The position numbers and the translations under genes are program-made. Positions 43,118 to 52,009 of a stretch of 64,000 bases of DNA are shown here, in pieces. Within the stretch, counting starts at the first letter, position 1. Each line of letters starts with the position of its first letter. Source of the DNA: an uncultured Synergistales bacterium (GTDB lineage: Bacteria > Synergistota > Synergistia > Synergistales > Aminobacteriaceae); NCBI GenBank assembly GCA_905235735.1, contig CAJOMU010000007.1, positions 1-64,000 on the forward strand, in the 5' to 3' direction. The notes under the pieces are model-generated. The model saw only the letters and a list, made by a program, of their open reading frames with translations, ran no database searches and had not been told where the DNA came from.

Positions 43118-45043
43118 TTATTCACCTGCCTCCTGTGTAATTTTCTCTGAGGGAATATATTTCGCAAGCATCTCTTCAAGTTCTTTACCGTTAACTGGTT
43201 TGCTGAGGAAGTCATCGAAACCTGCCGCAAGAAGTTCAGCTCTCACACCTACAAGAGCATTTGCCGTACACACTATCACTTTTGCCTTTGCACCTGGAGC
43301 ATCGTGCATCTCTTTTATGCGGGATAAAGTTTCTTTTCCGTCCATGTGAGGCATCATGTAATCCATAAGGATAATGTCATAAGGATTTGCGGCAATTTTC
43401 TTCAGGCATTCCTCACCTGATTCAGCTTCATCTACTTTAACTTTGTTCTCCTTCATCAATGAACGCAGGACTATTCTGTTCATGTCATTGTCATCAACAA
43501 CTAACACTCTTGCACTCGGAGCAATGAGAATCTTACGTGCTTTTTTCTTTGCATGTGAGGCTTCAAGTTCGTATTCATGAATCGTTTTCGTTCCGACTAT
43601 CTTCTGAGGTATAACTACATGGAACGTTGAACCCATTCCGTATGTCGATGTAACTTCAACAGTTCCTCCCATAAGTTCAATTAGTCTTCCTGTTATCGCG
43701 AGACCTAAACCAGTTCCCTCTATGTTATGCGTCTCTTTTGCGTCTATCCTGCTGAATGACTTGAAGAGTTTCGGAATATCCTCAGCATGAATTCCTATGC
43801 CCGTATCAGTAACCGTTATGTGAAGAACAATCAATGAAGGGTCATCACCTTTAACGCCCGTTAATGTGAATTTAACGCTGCCCTTCTTCGTATACTTCAC
43901 TGCATTGTTGAGGATGTTCACCATAACCTGATGTACGCGGATACGATCGCCGAAGAGTTCATCAGGAAGAGAGTCATCAATCTGCGGAATATATTTCAAG
44001 CCTTTCTGTTCAGCACGAATTCTCACCATGTTATCTACATCTTTAAGCACTCTGCCCAAGTCATAATTTCTCAAAGCGAGTTCAAGCTGACCAGATTCAA
44101 TTTTCGAGAAGTCCAGGATGTCATTGATGATGTGAAGAAGAGTATTACCTGCACTGTGAATGTCTCTTGCGTATTCGTATATTGGGCCTGATTCGTATTT
44201 TCTCAGAATGACTTCATCCATTCCAAGAATAGTAGTGAGAGGAGTTCTGATTTCGTGAGACATATTTGCGAGGAATTCTCCTTTTGCGGCATCGGCGGCA
44301 ACTGCGGAAGCATTAGCTTCATCTGCAATTTCTTTAGCTTTTCGTAAACGTTCAAGAGTGCGTTCAATGTCTCTGTATGCAGGAGTCTCAAGCAGGAAGA
44401 AGAAGTAATAAACGTTCACGGAAATTATGATGTAGTTGACGGGGATATGAGGGAAAAATTGATAGTGTGCCGTCTGAATGCACCCGCATATTATGAAGTC
44501 CGCAATCAATGCCCAAAGTTGTCCCCGCGTGAATGCCTTCCTGTACATATAGAGTTCTATCCATGTCCATACAGCCCATGCCCATAAAAATCCAAATGTA
44601 AGCAATCCATAGAGAGGCCCTGTTGTTATAGTAGAACCGTCAAACGAAATTGAATAATTTGCTCCTGTGAGTAGTCCTACTAATTGAAGATAGAAAAATA
44701 TTCCGAGCATTATGTTTTGAGCGTAAATCATTCTCTCTCTGCCGCGTGTGTTAGGCCCGAAGTCGCCGATGTAACGCATGAACATGAAATACACTCCGTT
44801 TGCTGCAATCTGCCATAAGACAGAACAGGAGTATCGTGCTGATACAGAGAATGTTGAATCCTTAGAGAGTACGATAGATATTACGACATCAAGAATGCTG
44901 CTTATGGTGGTCATGTAGCAGTAACGCAGTAAGCCTTTTTTATCGCTTGAAGTTCCTGAATATATCACATGGAGATACACACAGAGAGTAATGCTGAGGA
45001 ATATGACAGCTATTTCCGATTCAATGATGTAATGAGTTTCCAA
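43118..45043 (-). CDS. hybrid sensor histidine kinase with C-terminal receiver
   Basis: A 641-residue kinase of the same plan as the gene after it: about seven N-terminal membrane helices, HisKA with H263 (MSHEIRTPLTTILGMDE), HATPase (NILNNAVKYT; DTGIGI; GTGLGLAI) and receiver D561 in IILMDYMMPHMDG. The start appears to be a TTG at 45043, 11 bases after AAGGGG. It heads the minus-strand unit and probably arose with its neighbour by duplication. A TGCTATACT extended -10 lies about 120 bases upstream. Confidence 0.92.
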   Translation of the reverse strand: METHYIIESEIAVIFLSITLCVYLHVIYSGTSSDKKGLLRYCYMTTISSILDVVISIVLSKDSTFSVSARYSCSVLWQIAANGVYFMFMRYIGDFGPNTRGRERMIYAQNIMLGIFFYLQLVGLLTGANYSISFDGSTITTGPLYGLLTFGFLWAWAVWTWIELYMYRKAFTRGQLWALIADFIICGCIQTAHYQFFPHIPVNYIIISVNVYYFFFLLETPAYRDIERTLERLRKAKEIADEANASAVAADAAKGEFLANMSHEIRTPLTTILGMDEVILRKYESGPIYEYARDIHSAGNTLLHIINDILDFSKIESGQLELALRNYDLGRVLKDVDNMVRIRAEQKGLKYIPQIDDSLPDELFGDRIRVHQVMVNILNNAVKYTKKGSVKFTLTGVKGDDPSLIVLHITVTDTGIGIHAEDIPKLFKSFSRIDAKETHNIEGTGLGLAITGRLIELMGGTVEVTSTYGMGSTFHVVIPQKIVGTKTIHEYELEASHAKKKARKILIAPSARVLVVDDNDMNRIVLRSLMKENKVKVDEAESGEECLKKIAANPYDIILMDYMMPHMDGKETLSRIKEMHDAPGAKAKVIVCTANALVGVRAELLAAGFDDFLSKPVNGKELEEMLAKYIPSEKITQEAGE

Positions 45044-45190
45044 ATTTGCATAAACCCCTTCGTTAATGAGAATAAGATTCTGAGAAAAAATTCTATGAGT
45101 GTGAATTCAATCTTACACAATTTTTGCTGTGCATCAGAAAAATTAATGCAAGTATAGCACCTACGAATTAAATGTGATATTATTCAGGCC

Positions 45191-47629
45191 ATGAACACAC
45201 AATCACTTAGACAATTTATATTTGAACCTGACACCTCTGGAATGAACATTACGGCATTATGTTTCTGTGCATTAGGAGGAATATTAGCTCTGTCTATGTC
45301 TCTGATATGTATTCTGAGACTTGCGGAAGGTTTTCATGTTCCTGCAACTGCATATGCTGTTATGGCTTTCATGTCCTTATGTCTGTTCGTATACTCCGTT
45401 TATTGTGTAAGCACGGGCAATGTGTCATCACTTTCAAAGTTTTCATATCCTCTTGTTGGAGGAGGATTTATTTTCGGATTGACGATTCTCTTCTTCCTTG
45501 ACGGCGGACGTATGGGAGGAGTTCCGATATTCTTCATACTTGCGGTTGTAGCAACTCCTGTATTCCTTGATTTGTGGGAAGCAATCATAATGGTAATACT
45601 TGAGGTTAGTGCTTATATACTCAATGGAATTTTCGCCGCATACTATCCTGAATCAATTGACCCTCTGCTTGCTGTTCCGATGAATGCATTCGTTCCTGTC
45701 GTGATAGTTGCATTGTCTTTATGTGTCTTCTGTCTGCTCTACACGTATTCATACAGACATCAGCAGGTACGTCTTGACCGTGCAATCTCTGAGGCGAATT
45801 CTGCAAATGAAGCAAAGAGTTCATTCCTAGATAACATGTCGCATGAGATTCGTACACCAATGAATTCGATATTAGGCATGAACGAGATGATTTTACGCGA
45901 AGAAAATCGTCCTGAGATTAAAGAGTATGCACTTGTGATTCAGAGGAGCGGACGTGCGTTACTGGGCATAATAAATGACATACTTGATTTCTCAAAACTT
46001 CAGGACAGGAAAATGGAAATCGTAACAATACGTTATGATTTAAGCTCACTCATCAATGACTTAATCAACATGGCCGCAGAACAGGCCAAGAAGAAATCAC
46101 TGACATTCACGGTGAATGTGGACAAGACAATTCCGAGAATACTAGACGGTGATGAATATCACATAAGACAGGTCATGATGAATATTCTGAACAACGCAAT
46201 CAAATATACAGAACGAGGCAGTGTTACAGTAACAATTGGATATGAGAGCATAGACAACTACACGATACTTTTGAAGTGTTCGGTCTCTGATACAGGAATA
46301 GGAATCAAAGCGGAAGACCTTGAATATATCTTCCAGCCGTTTGAACATATAGAAGCCTCAAGGAGATTTAGTGCGGACGGTTCAGGACTTGGCCTGTCGA
46401 TAGTGAAGAAACTTCTTCAGCTTATGGATTCAGATTTGAAGGTTGAGAGTGTATTTCGTAAAGGCTCTACGTTCTCATTCGATGTGCGTCAGACTGTAAT
46501 CAAATGGGAACCAATCGGAGATTATGAGCGTGCATTCACGGAGGCGGTTGCACATCAGGCGAAGACATTCAAGCAGTCATTCACAGCACCAAATGCGAAA
46601 GTATTAGTTGTAGATGATGCAGACGTGAACCTTTTAGTATTTGCGAATTTGCTCAAGAAGACGAAGATTAAAATTGATACGGCATCAAGCGGAGTAGAAA
46701 TGCTCCAAATGGTGAGAATGAATCACTACAACATGATATTCTTAGATCATCGTATGCCCGGCATGGACGGAATAGAAGCGTTCCATAGCATGAGGAAGAT
46801 GACGGACGGCTTGAACTTCAATACGCCTGTAGTCGCTCTTACAGCAAATGCAGTACTAGGAGCAAGACAGTTATATATTGATGAAGGTTTCAGCGATTAC
46901 ATCTCGAAGCCGGTAGACACAGTTCGACTTGAACAGATATTGCTCGAATATCTTCCACCTGATTTGGTGATAAGAGGCGACGATACGGCAGACGAAGAAG
47001 AACCCGAAGCATTAGATGCAGAAGTATCAGATGTATCAGACGAAGCAGAGACATCACCGTACAAGAACATTCCGGGAATAGATTATGAAGCGGCAGTAAC
47101 GAACTGCGGAACAGAAGATACATTTGTTCAGGCACTTGAGATATTCTATAACACGCTGGACAAGAAAGCAGATGACATTGAACGCTTTGAACGCGAAAAG
47201 GACATCAAGAATTACACGGTGTTAGTACATGCGTTAAAGAGTGCGGCGCGTCTTGTGGGAGCATTGAAGCTCTCAGATGATGCGAAATATCTTGAGGCGT
47301 GTGGAGACAAGCAGGACATTTCGGAGATTGAAGCGAAGACACCTGCACTGCTCTCACAGTATCGGGGATATAAGCCTGTACTCGAAAAGGTGTTCGGTAA
47401 GAAGGACGAACCTGATATGTCATTGCCTGAAATGTCAGTTGAAGATTTGCATGAAATGTATTCACTGATTAAAGGCTTTGCGGCAGATTTTGATCTCGAC
47501 AACATAGACAACATGATAGCGGAGACGAAGAACTATCGAATCCCTGAATCAGAACGTGAAAAATTCGAGAAGGTGAAAGAATGCGTAACAAATGCTGACT
47601 GGGGAACATTAGAAGAGTTGTTATCATAA
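45191..47629 (+). CDS. hybrid histidine kinase with receiver and Hpt domain
   Basis: An 812-residue complete phosphorelay protein. About six membrane helices are followed by HisKA H218 (NMSHEIRTPMNSILGMNEMIL), HATPase (NILNNAIKYT; DTGIGI; GSGLGLSI) and receiver D519 (IFLDHRMPGMDG). The C-terminal Hpt domain has H680 (VHALKSAARLVGA). Having an Hpt, it could serve as the phosphate exit for the two divergent kinases as well. The ribosome site is weak, and an extended-type -10 (TGATATTAT, 45175-45183) ends only 7 bases before the ATG. Confidence 0.93.
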   Translation: MNTQSLRQFIFEPDTSGMNITALCFCALGGILALSMSLICILRLAEGFHVPATAYAVMAFMSLCLFVYSVYCVSTGNVSSLSKFSYPLVGGGFIFGLTILFFLDGGRMGGVPIFFILAVVATPVFLDLWEAIIMVILEVSAYILNGIFAAYYPESIDPLLAVPMNAFVPVVIVALSLCVFCLLYTYSYRHQQVRLDRAISEANSANEAKSSFLDNMSHEIRTPMNSILGMNEMILREENRPEIKEYALVIQRSGRALLGIINDILDFSKLQDRKMEIVTIRYDLSSLINDLINMAAEQAKKKSLTFTVNVDKTIPRILDGDEYHIRQVMMNILNNAIKYTERGSVTVTIGYESIDNYTILLKCSVSDTGIGIKAEDLEYIFQPFEHIEASRRFSADGSGLGLSIVKKLLQLMDSDLKVESVFRKGSTFSFDVRQTVIKWEPIGDYERAFTEAVAHQAKTFKQSFTAPNAKVLVVDDADVNLLVFANLLKKTKIKIDTASSGVEMLQMVRMNHYNMIFLDHRMPGMDGIEAFHSMRKMTDGLNFNTPVVALTANAVLGARQLYIDEGFSDYISKPVDTVRLEQILLEYLPPDLVIRGDDTADEEEPEALDAEVSDVSDEAETSPYKNIPGIDYEAAVTNCGTEDTFVQALEIFYNTLDKKADDIERFEREKDIKNYTVLVHALKSAARLVGALKLSDDAKYLEACGDKQDISEIEAKTPALLSQYRGYKPVLEKVFGKKDEPDMSLPEMSVEDLHEMYSLIKGFAADFDLDNIDNMIAETKNYRIPESEREKFEKVKECVTNADWGTLEELLS

Positions 47630-47722
47630 ATGTCATGAAATGAGAGATAAAAGCACAGTGGGTTGGCTGTGCAGTTAAGTATAATAAAGATACATGAAAG
47701 AAAGAAGGCAGTGAGACGGAAA

Positions 47723-48580
47723 ATGAGCAAGATATTATTCATAACAGAAAAGACGAGCTTCATATCAGAAGGCATAATCAATCACCTCAAGGCACAGGAC
47801 TTTGAAGTTCTGACAGTGAAGCCAGACGTAACAGCGATATCGAATTTCCTGAAGGAAGGCAATTCAGGTGAAGAAGGCGAAGCAATAGATCCTGAAGTTG
47901 CGGCGTTACTGAGTCAGGAAGGCGGAGAGGACGCTTCATCAGGCGAGGAAAAGAAAGATGACATTCCGAGAATCTTCATACTGTATTTGCAGGGTGAAGA
48001 CAACCTTATGATTGATGTGCTCGGATACATTCGCGACCTTGTAGAGGACAGAGGAATTCGTTTCTTCGTGATTGGAACGCAGGAAGAACTCGATGAAGTT
48101 ATCGGCAAGAAGGCAGACTATGTTGCGGAGAAATACACGAGACCTGTGGACATTGCAGAACTCCTCAAGAGATTGCAGAAGGAAGGCGAAGCTGTAGACA
48201 AGCTGAAGGAATTCAAGAGCATACTGATAGTTGATGATGATGCAACAGCACTGCGGTCAATGAAGAGCCTGTTATCGACACACTATAAGATACTGGTTGC
48301 GAACTCAGGAATGAATGCGATAACGATACTTGCGAAGAACAAAGTAGATTTAATTCTTCTTGATTTCGAGATGCCGATAGTAAACGGGCCGAAGGTACTT
48401 GAAATGATTCGTTCAGACCCTAACACTGCGAATATACCTGTTATGTTCCTGACGGCGAAAGGTGATAAGCGGAGTATAATGGAAGTGCTTAGATTTAAGC
48501 CAGAGAAGTATTTACTGAAAACGATGCTTCCGAAAGATATACTCGACAGTATAGATGAATTCTTCAAGACGAGACGCTAA
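47723..48580 (+). CDS. two-domain response regulator
   Basis: A 285-residue protein. The C-terminal receiver (about 165-285) is complete, with VDDD at its start, D214 in LILLDFEMPIVNG, and LTAKG. The N-terminal half looks like a second, degenerate receiver with an acidic insert (about 50-90, EEGEAIDPEV...ASSGEEKKDD). No output domain follows, so it likely acts by protein contact. It follows the Hpt-containing kinase by 93 bases and is the natural partner. I start at the ATG 47723; the longer frame adds a basic stretch without support. Confidence 0.85.
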   Translation: MSKILFITEKTSFISEGIINHLKAQDFEVLTVKPDVTAISNFLKEGNSGEEGEAIDPEVAALLSQEGGEDASSGEEKKDDIPRIFILYLQGEDNLMIDVLGYIRDLVEDRGIRFFVIGTQEELDEVIGKKADYVAEKYTRPVDIAELLKRLQKEGEAVDKLKEFKSILIVDDDATALRSMKSLLSTHYKILVANSGMNAITILAKNKVDLILLDFEMPIVNGPKVLEMIRSDPNTANIPVMFLTAKGDKRSIMEVLRFKPEKYLLKTMLPKDILDSIDEFFKTRR

Positions 48581-48625
48581 TCTTCATTTCTTCATTTGCT
48601 CTCATCAATAAAACACTCCTTTCTC

Positions 48626-48666
48626 AAAGAAGCTCCTGACATTGAAAAGTGCCAGGAGTTTCTTTA
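48626..48666. terminator. bidirectional terminator between convergent genes
   Basis: A long stem, AAGAAGCTCCTG / CAGGAGTTTCTT with small irregularities, has A-rich and T-rich flanks. It lies between the response regulator and era. Confidence 0.7.
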
Positions 48667-48675
48667 CATTTAGGC

Positions 48676-49563
48676 TTAGGCATAACCCAGACGTTTTAAT
48701 GCGGTCTGATTTTTTCTCCAATCCGGAAGTACTTTAACCCATAAATCGAGAAATACTTTATGACCTGTAGCCTTTTCAAGTTCAGTTCTCGATAACATGC
48801 CAATCTTTTTTATCATGTTTCCGTCTGAACCGATTAGAATTTTTTTATGTCCTTCAGTCTCAGCGATTAATGATGCGCGAATATAGAGAGTTTTGCGTTC
48901 AGGATATTCATCGGGACTTTTGTACTCGTCAATCACAACGGCAATCCTATGCGGAATTTCATCATGTAACAGCATGAGTAACTTTTCGCGAATGATTTCA
49001 CTTGCCACGAATCTTTCTGTCGTGTCCATGAGTATATCAGGGTCATATATAGGTGTGCCGTCAGGAAGAACTCTCTTTAATGCAGTAAGGAGAGTATCGA
49101 GGCCACGCTTCAGCCTTGAGGAAACGGAAATTTTTGCGGTGAACTTGAAGATATTATCATAGAGAGCAAATGCTAAATCTGGATTTGAACGGTCAGATTT
49201 ACTTGCAACGAGAATGACAGGAACATTAGGAAGCATAACGGCAATTTCATAATCATCCTGAGCGAGTTTTCGTGTTCCAGCATCAACGAGCCATAAGATT
49301 ACATCTGAATCTTCAACAGCACCAGCGATTGCATTATTGAGGAAAATTCCGAGCTTATCACGAGAATTATTAATCCGATAAAGTCCGGGAGTATCAGTGA
49401 AAACAATCTGCGAATCATTATCGTTATATATGCACCTGATTGAATTTCTCGTAGTCTGAGGTTTAGGTGAGACGATAACGGCACGGGTTCTGAGGAGAGC
49501 ATTAATCAGAGAGGACTTGCCAACGTTGGGCCTTCCGATGAGAGAAACAGTACCGCACTTCAT
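48676..49563 (-). CDS. era: ribosome-maturation GTPase Era
   Basis: A 295-residue GTPase that binds the 3' end of 16S rRNA during 30S assembly. GRPNVGKSSL near 8-17, TTRNSIRCI and DTPG are present. The fourth GTPase motif reads SKSD instead of NKxD. The C-terminal KH domain shows ILIGSDGNMIKKIG. The gene starts on the stop of cdd (overlapping TAATG), giving a cdd-era unit, an arrangement also seen in other bacteria. Confidence 0.95.
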   Translation of the reverse strand: MKCGTVSLIGRPNVGKSSLINALLRTRAVIVSPKPQTTRNSIRCIYNDNDSQIVFTDTPGLYRINNSRDKLGIFLNNAIAGAVEDSDVILWLVDAGTRKLAQDDYEIAVMLPNVPVILVASKSDRSNPDLAFALYDNIFKFTAKISVSSRLKRGLDTLLTALKRVLPDGTPIYDPDILMDTTERFVASEIIREKLLMLLHDEIPHRIAVVIDEYKSPDEYPERKTLYIRASLIAETEGHKKILIGSDGNMIKKIGMLSRTELEKATGHKVFLDLWVKVLPDWRKNQTALKRLGYA

Positions 49564-50006
49564 TATTCTTCGGGGTCGAGTGTGAATGAATGAGGCAATA
49601 ACTTTTTCAGCTCGTACACTTTAGCACCGTCTTTAGAGGCCATGACGATGAGCATATCCTTGTTGAATTCCATCAATGCCTGACGACACGCTCCACACGG
49701 AGGACATGCAATCGTGAAGTAATCATCTTTGTCCTCATATGAACCTGTTACTGCGATTGCCAGAGGATTACGTTTACCCTGTGAGACCATGATGACGACA
49801 CCTGCACGTTCAGCACAAATAGTGATGCCGTAAGATGCATTCTCGACGTTGCAAGACAGAATCACTTCGTCATTGGGCATAAGCATGGCCGCACCGACGT
49901 GAAAATGTGAATAAGGAACATAAGCTCTTCTAGCAGCTTCTCTAGCATGAAGTAATAGAGCTTCGGGAGTAATTTTTTCTGAAGGCCAGTTATCTCTCGC
50001 TGACAT
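49563..50006 (-). CDS. cdd: cytidine deaminase
   Basis: A 147-residue zinc enzyme that deaminates cytidine and deoxycytidine to the uracil forms in pyrimidine salvage. The zinc and catalytic residues sit in CNVENASYGITICAERAG (Cys and Glu of CAE) and PPCGACRQAL (two Cys). The length suits the small homotetrameric class. The ribosome site is weak; a hairpin-forming CTCATATCC / GGTATGAG lies just ahead of the start. Confidence 0.94.
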   Translation of the reverse strand: MSARDNWPSEKITPEALLLHAREAARRAYVPYSHFHVGAAMLMPNDEVILSCNVENASYGITICAERAGVVIMVSQGKRNPLAIAVTGSYEDKDDYFTIACPPCGACRQALMEFNKDMLIVMASKDGAKVYELKKLLPHSFTLDPEE

Positions 50007-50072
50007 TTAATTTTCTCATACCTGCCTTTAATGGATATGAGAGATATTTTAACACTAAGAATGCGATTCCTG

Positions 50073-51311
50073 TTATGAGTAAGCCTTCAATAAACCTTCA
50101 GCGACTTTTTCGAGTGAATGTTCCGTTATCATAATTTCGCGGAGTTTTTCACCTTTTGCTTTCACTGATGCTTCATCACGTTTGAAGTCCTCATAGAATT
50201 TCATGATTGCATTCCTGAGACGTGATACATGTTCGGCTTCATCGTCTGTATCATCGTAGCAATACACAAGATTTGGGTCGTTAAGGTCTCGCGTTGTGCC
50301 TGTCCAAGTGCCTATAACTGTTCGTCCGAATGAGAATGCGAGAAATGCAGAACCAGAATTAAGTGCTGATACTGTATTGTACGGAATAAGCAAGACATCA
50401 GAGAGCTTGAGCAGTGAAGGGATTTCTTCTTCTTCAATGAATCTGAAATCTGCCGTAACGTTGTTTCCTTCTATCATTGAGCGCAATTGATTATGATACT
50501 CTTCATTTCCTCGTCCGCATATAAGGAAGTGTATATCTGTTATTCCCTGAAGTTGATTTGCAGCTTGAATCAATATCTCAATGTTCTTATAGGGACTTAT
50601 TGACCCCATAAACAGCAAAACAATTTCATTTTCCTTCTTGACATAGGTTGTGTAAGGCTTTGTTCCACGATAAGCACAATTAAAGTCAGGATGAGGTATA
50701 TAGACTATCTTGCCCAAATCAATATCAGGTACAAGGCTTTTTATGAATGATATACTTTCTTGACCATATACCAATATTTTGTCTGAGTATTTCAACATGA
50801 ATAACATTATCTTCTCATTCTCTGTACTTCTGCTGCGTTTGTCATGATTAACTTTATCATGAACAGCAAAGACGATTTTACCGCCCTTCAATTTTATAGC
50901 ATGCATAATAAGAATTCTGCTCATGTATTTTATTTTTCTCATTATGAAGCATCGTCTTCCTATGAACACATTCCAATTGAAATGAAAAATTTTACATTTC
51001 AAAAATGCTAGGAAATGATTCTTACCTGTATAAAGATTGAACCCAGCGAGTTTAATAGCTTCCTGAATTAGGCCTATAGAAGCATTAGCATCATACTCCG
51101 GAGTAAAACTTACCCATATGTTTCCTGTTTCCTGTTTCCTGTTTCCTGTTTCCTGTTTCCTGTTTCCTGTTTCCTGTTTCCTGTTTCCTGTTTCCTGTTT
51201 CCTGTTTCCTGTTTCCTTCCTGTTTCCTGTTTCCTGTTTCCTGTTTCCTGTTTCCTGTTTCCTGTTTCCTGTTTCCTGTTTCCTGTTTCCTGTTTCTATT
51301 ATATTATTCAT
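50073..51311 (-). CDS. glycosyltransferase (GT4-like) with N-terminal heptanucleotide repeat
   Basis: A 412-residue glycosyltransferase whose first ~65 residues are a repeated ETGNRKQ peptide encoded by a 7-bp tandem array. The true enzyme begins at IWVSFTPEYDANASIGLI. The C-terminal half is a GT4-type domain: VLLFMGSISPYKNIEILIQAA, FLICGRGNEEY, FIEEEEIPSLLKLSDVLLIPY and NSGSAFLAFSFGRTVI. It probably transfers a sugar to a surface glycan. The ATG at 51311 has GAAGG 10 bases upstream and lies outside the repeat, so slippage would switch the gene on and off. In this sequence it is in frame. Confidence 0.85.
   Translation of the reverse strand: MNNIIETGNRKQETGNRKQETGNRKQETGNRKETGNRKQETGNRKQETGNRKQETGNRKQETGNIWVSFTPEYDANASIGLIQEAIKLAGFNLYTGKNHFLAFLKCKIFHFNWNVFIGRRCFIMRKIKYMSRILIMHAIKLKGGKIVFAVHDKVNHDKRSRSTENEKIMLFMLKYSDKILVYGQESISFIKSLVPDIDLGKIVYIPHPDFNCAYRGTKPYTTYVKKENEIVLLFMGSISPYKNIEILIQAANQLQGITDIHFLICGRGNEEYHNQLRSMIEGNNVTADFRFIEEEEIPSLLKLSDVLLIPYNTVSALNSGSAFLAFSFGRTVIGTWTGTTRDLNDPNLVYCYDDTDDEAEHVSRLRNAIMKFYEDFKRDEASVKAKGEKLREIMITEHSLEKVAEGLLKAYS
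51120..51296. repeat. heptanucleotide tandem repeat (GTTTCCT / AGGAAAC)
   Basis: Fourteen exact 7-bp units (51120-51217), a 4-base partial TCCT (51218-51221), then ten exact units (51222-51291) and a partial end. Because 7 is not a multiple of 3, all frames encode the same heptapeptide and contain no stop, while any change of one or two units shifts the frame of the gene beyond. Confidence 0.97.
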
Positions 51312-51377
51312 ACTTTGTCAACCTTCATTACTCTGATTTTGACTCCTTCACAAATATCTTATGGATTTTTGTCCGTT

Positions 51378-51386
51378 ATTATATCA
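51378..51386 (-). promoter_or_regulatory. extended -10 promoter of the glycosyltransferase
   Basis: The minus strand reads TGATATAAT, about 65 bases before the start codon. The start of transcription would thus lie outside the repeat. Confidence 0.5.
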
Positions 51387-51391
51387 GTTTG

Positions 51392-51400
51392 TGTTAAAAT
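51392..51400 (+). promoter_or_regulatory. extended -10 promoter of the lipoprotein gene
   Basis: TGTTAAAAT, about 35 bases before the ATG at 51435. It is divergent from, and only a few bases away from, the glycosyltransferase -10. Confidence 0.45.
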
Positions 51401-51434
51401 TTATTATATTATCCCAAAAGGAGAATATGACATA

Positions 51435-51977
51435 ATGAAAAAATTTCTCGCACTCATTATTTCAGTTGCCTTTATACTTTCATGCACCACAGCAGAATCC
51501 GCAAAACGTAAATCAAGACGCAGTACCCCATCATCACCAGCACCAGCCGCAGGAATATCTTCTCTTCCTGGTACATGGACAGCTTACGGTAACGGCGCAG
51601 GAGCATACGCACGCAATCCAGGCGAAAACATCGAGATATATACGCACGATGTATTATTCACTATTGAAAGCATAAAATTCTATGAGGCTTCCGGCGAAGG
51701 TACTGCTGATATAATCTTCAAGTGCGAAATTTACGACAACAGAAATCAGCTCAGACATAAACGAAGCTGGGAATATGCACTCCCTTATGATGTTAAACGT
51801 GATGGCAATAACACATGGATTTTCAGCAGTGAGTTCCTTGATGGTGAAGACAAAATTACATTTACATTAATATCAGACAGAAAAGCACGAATCAGACTTC
51901 AAGGTTCAGACTGGAATGAAGAATATCCTGAAGAAGTATCTGCTTTCGATGTGATGTGTGAGGCAGTAAAAAAATAA
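51435..51977 (+). CDS. predicted lipoprotein of unknown function
   Basis: A 180-residue exported protein. The short signal ends in a lipobox (FILSC, Cys17). A basic Ser/Pro-rich linker (about 22-45) leads to a beta-rich domain (SLPGTWTAYGNG...IEIYTHDVLFTIESIKFY), similar in style to lipocalin-like or DUF4488-like folds, though I cannot assign it. I start at the ATG 51435 behind AGGAGA; the longer frame is without a ribosome site. It is divergent from the phase-variable glycosyltransferase. Confidence 0.75.
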   Translation: MKKFLALIISVAFILSCTTAESAKRKSRRSTPSSPAPAAGISSLPGTWTAYGNGAGAYARNPGENIEIYTHDVLFTIESIKFYEASGEGTADIIFKCEIYDNRNQLRHKRSWEYALPYDVKRDGNNTWIFSSEFLDGEDKITFTLISDRKARIRLQGSDWNEEYPEEVSAFDVMCEAVKK

Positions 51978-52008
51978 CCTCCCTGCTTCTTACAGAGAGG
52001 CTGTTTCA
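51968..52008. terminator. terminator between the lipoprotein and NYN genes
   Basis: CCTCCCTG (51978-51985) / CAGAGAGG (51993-52000) pair with G-U wobble. A run of A on the left gives a strong T tract for the minus-strand gene, and the right side is T-rich for the other. Confidence 0.75.
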
Positions 52009-52009
52009 T

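Noticed and set aside
51120-51296. CRISPR array
   Set aside because: The units are 7 bases with no spacers, and no cas genes are near.
51120-51296. Cloning-vector or primer contamination (the unit shares CAGGAAACAG with a common sequencing primer)
   Set aside because: Only the 10 bases that fit the repeat match, and the array is embedded in a long open frame with normal flanks.
51118-51336. Plus-strand frame of 72 codons through the heptamer array
   Set aside because: It is the antisense of the repeat, has no domain, and any frame through such an array is open.
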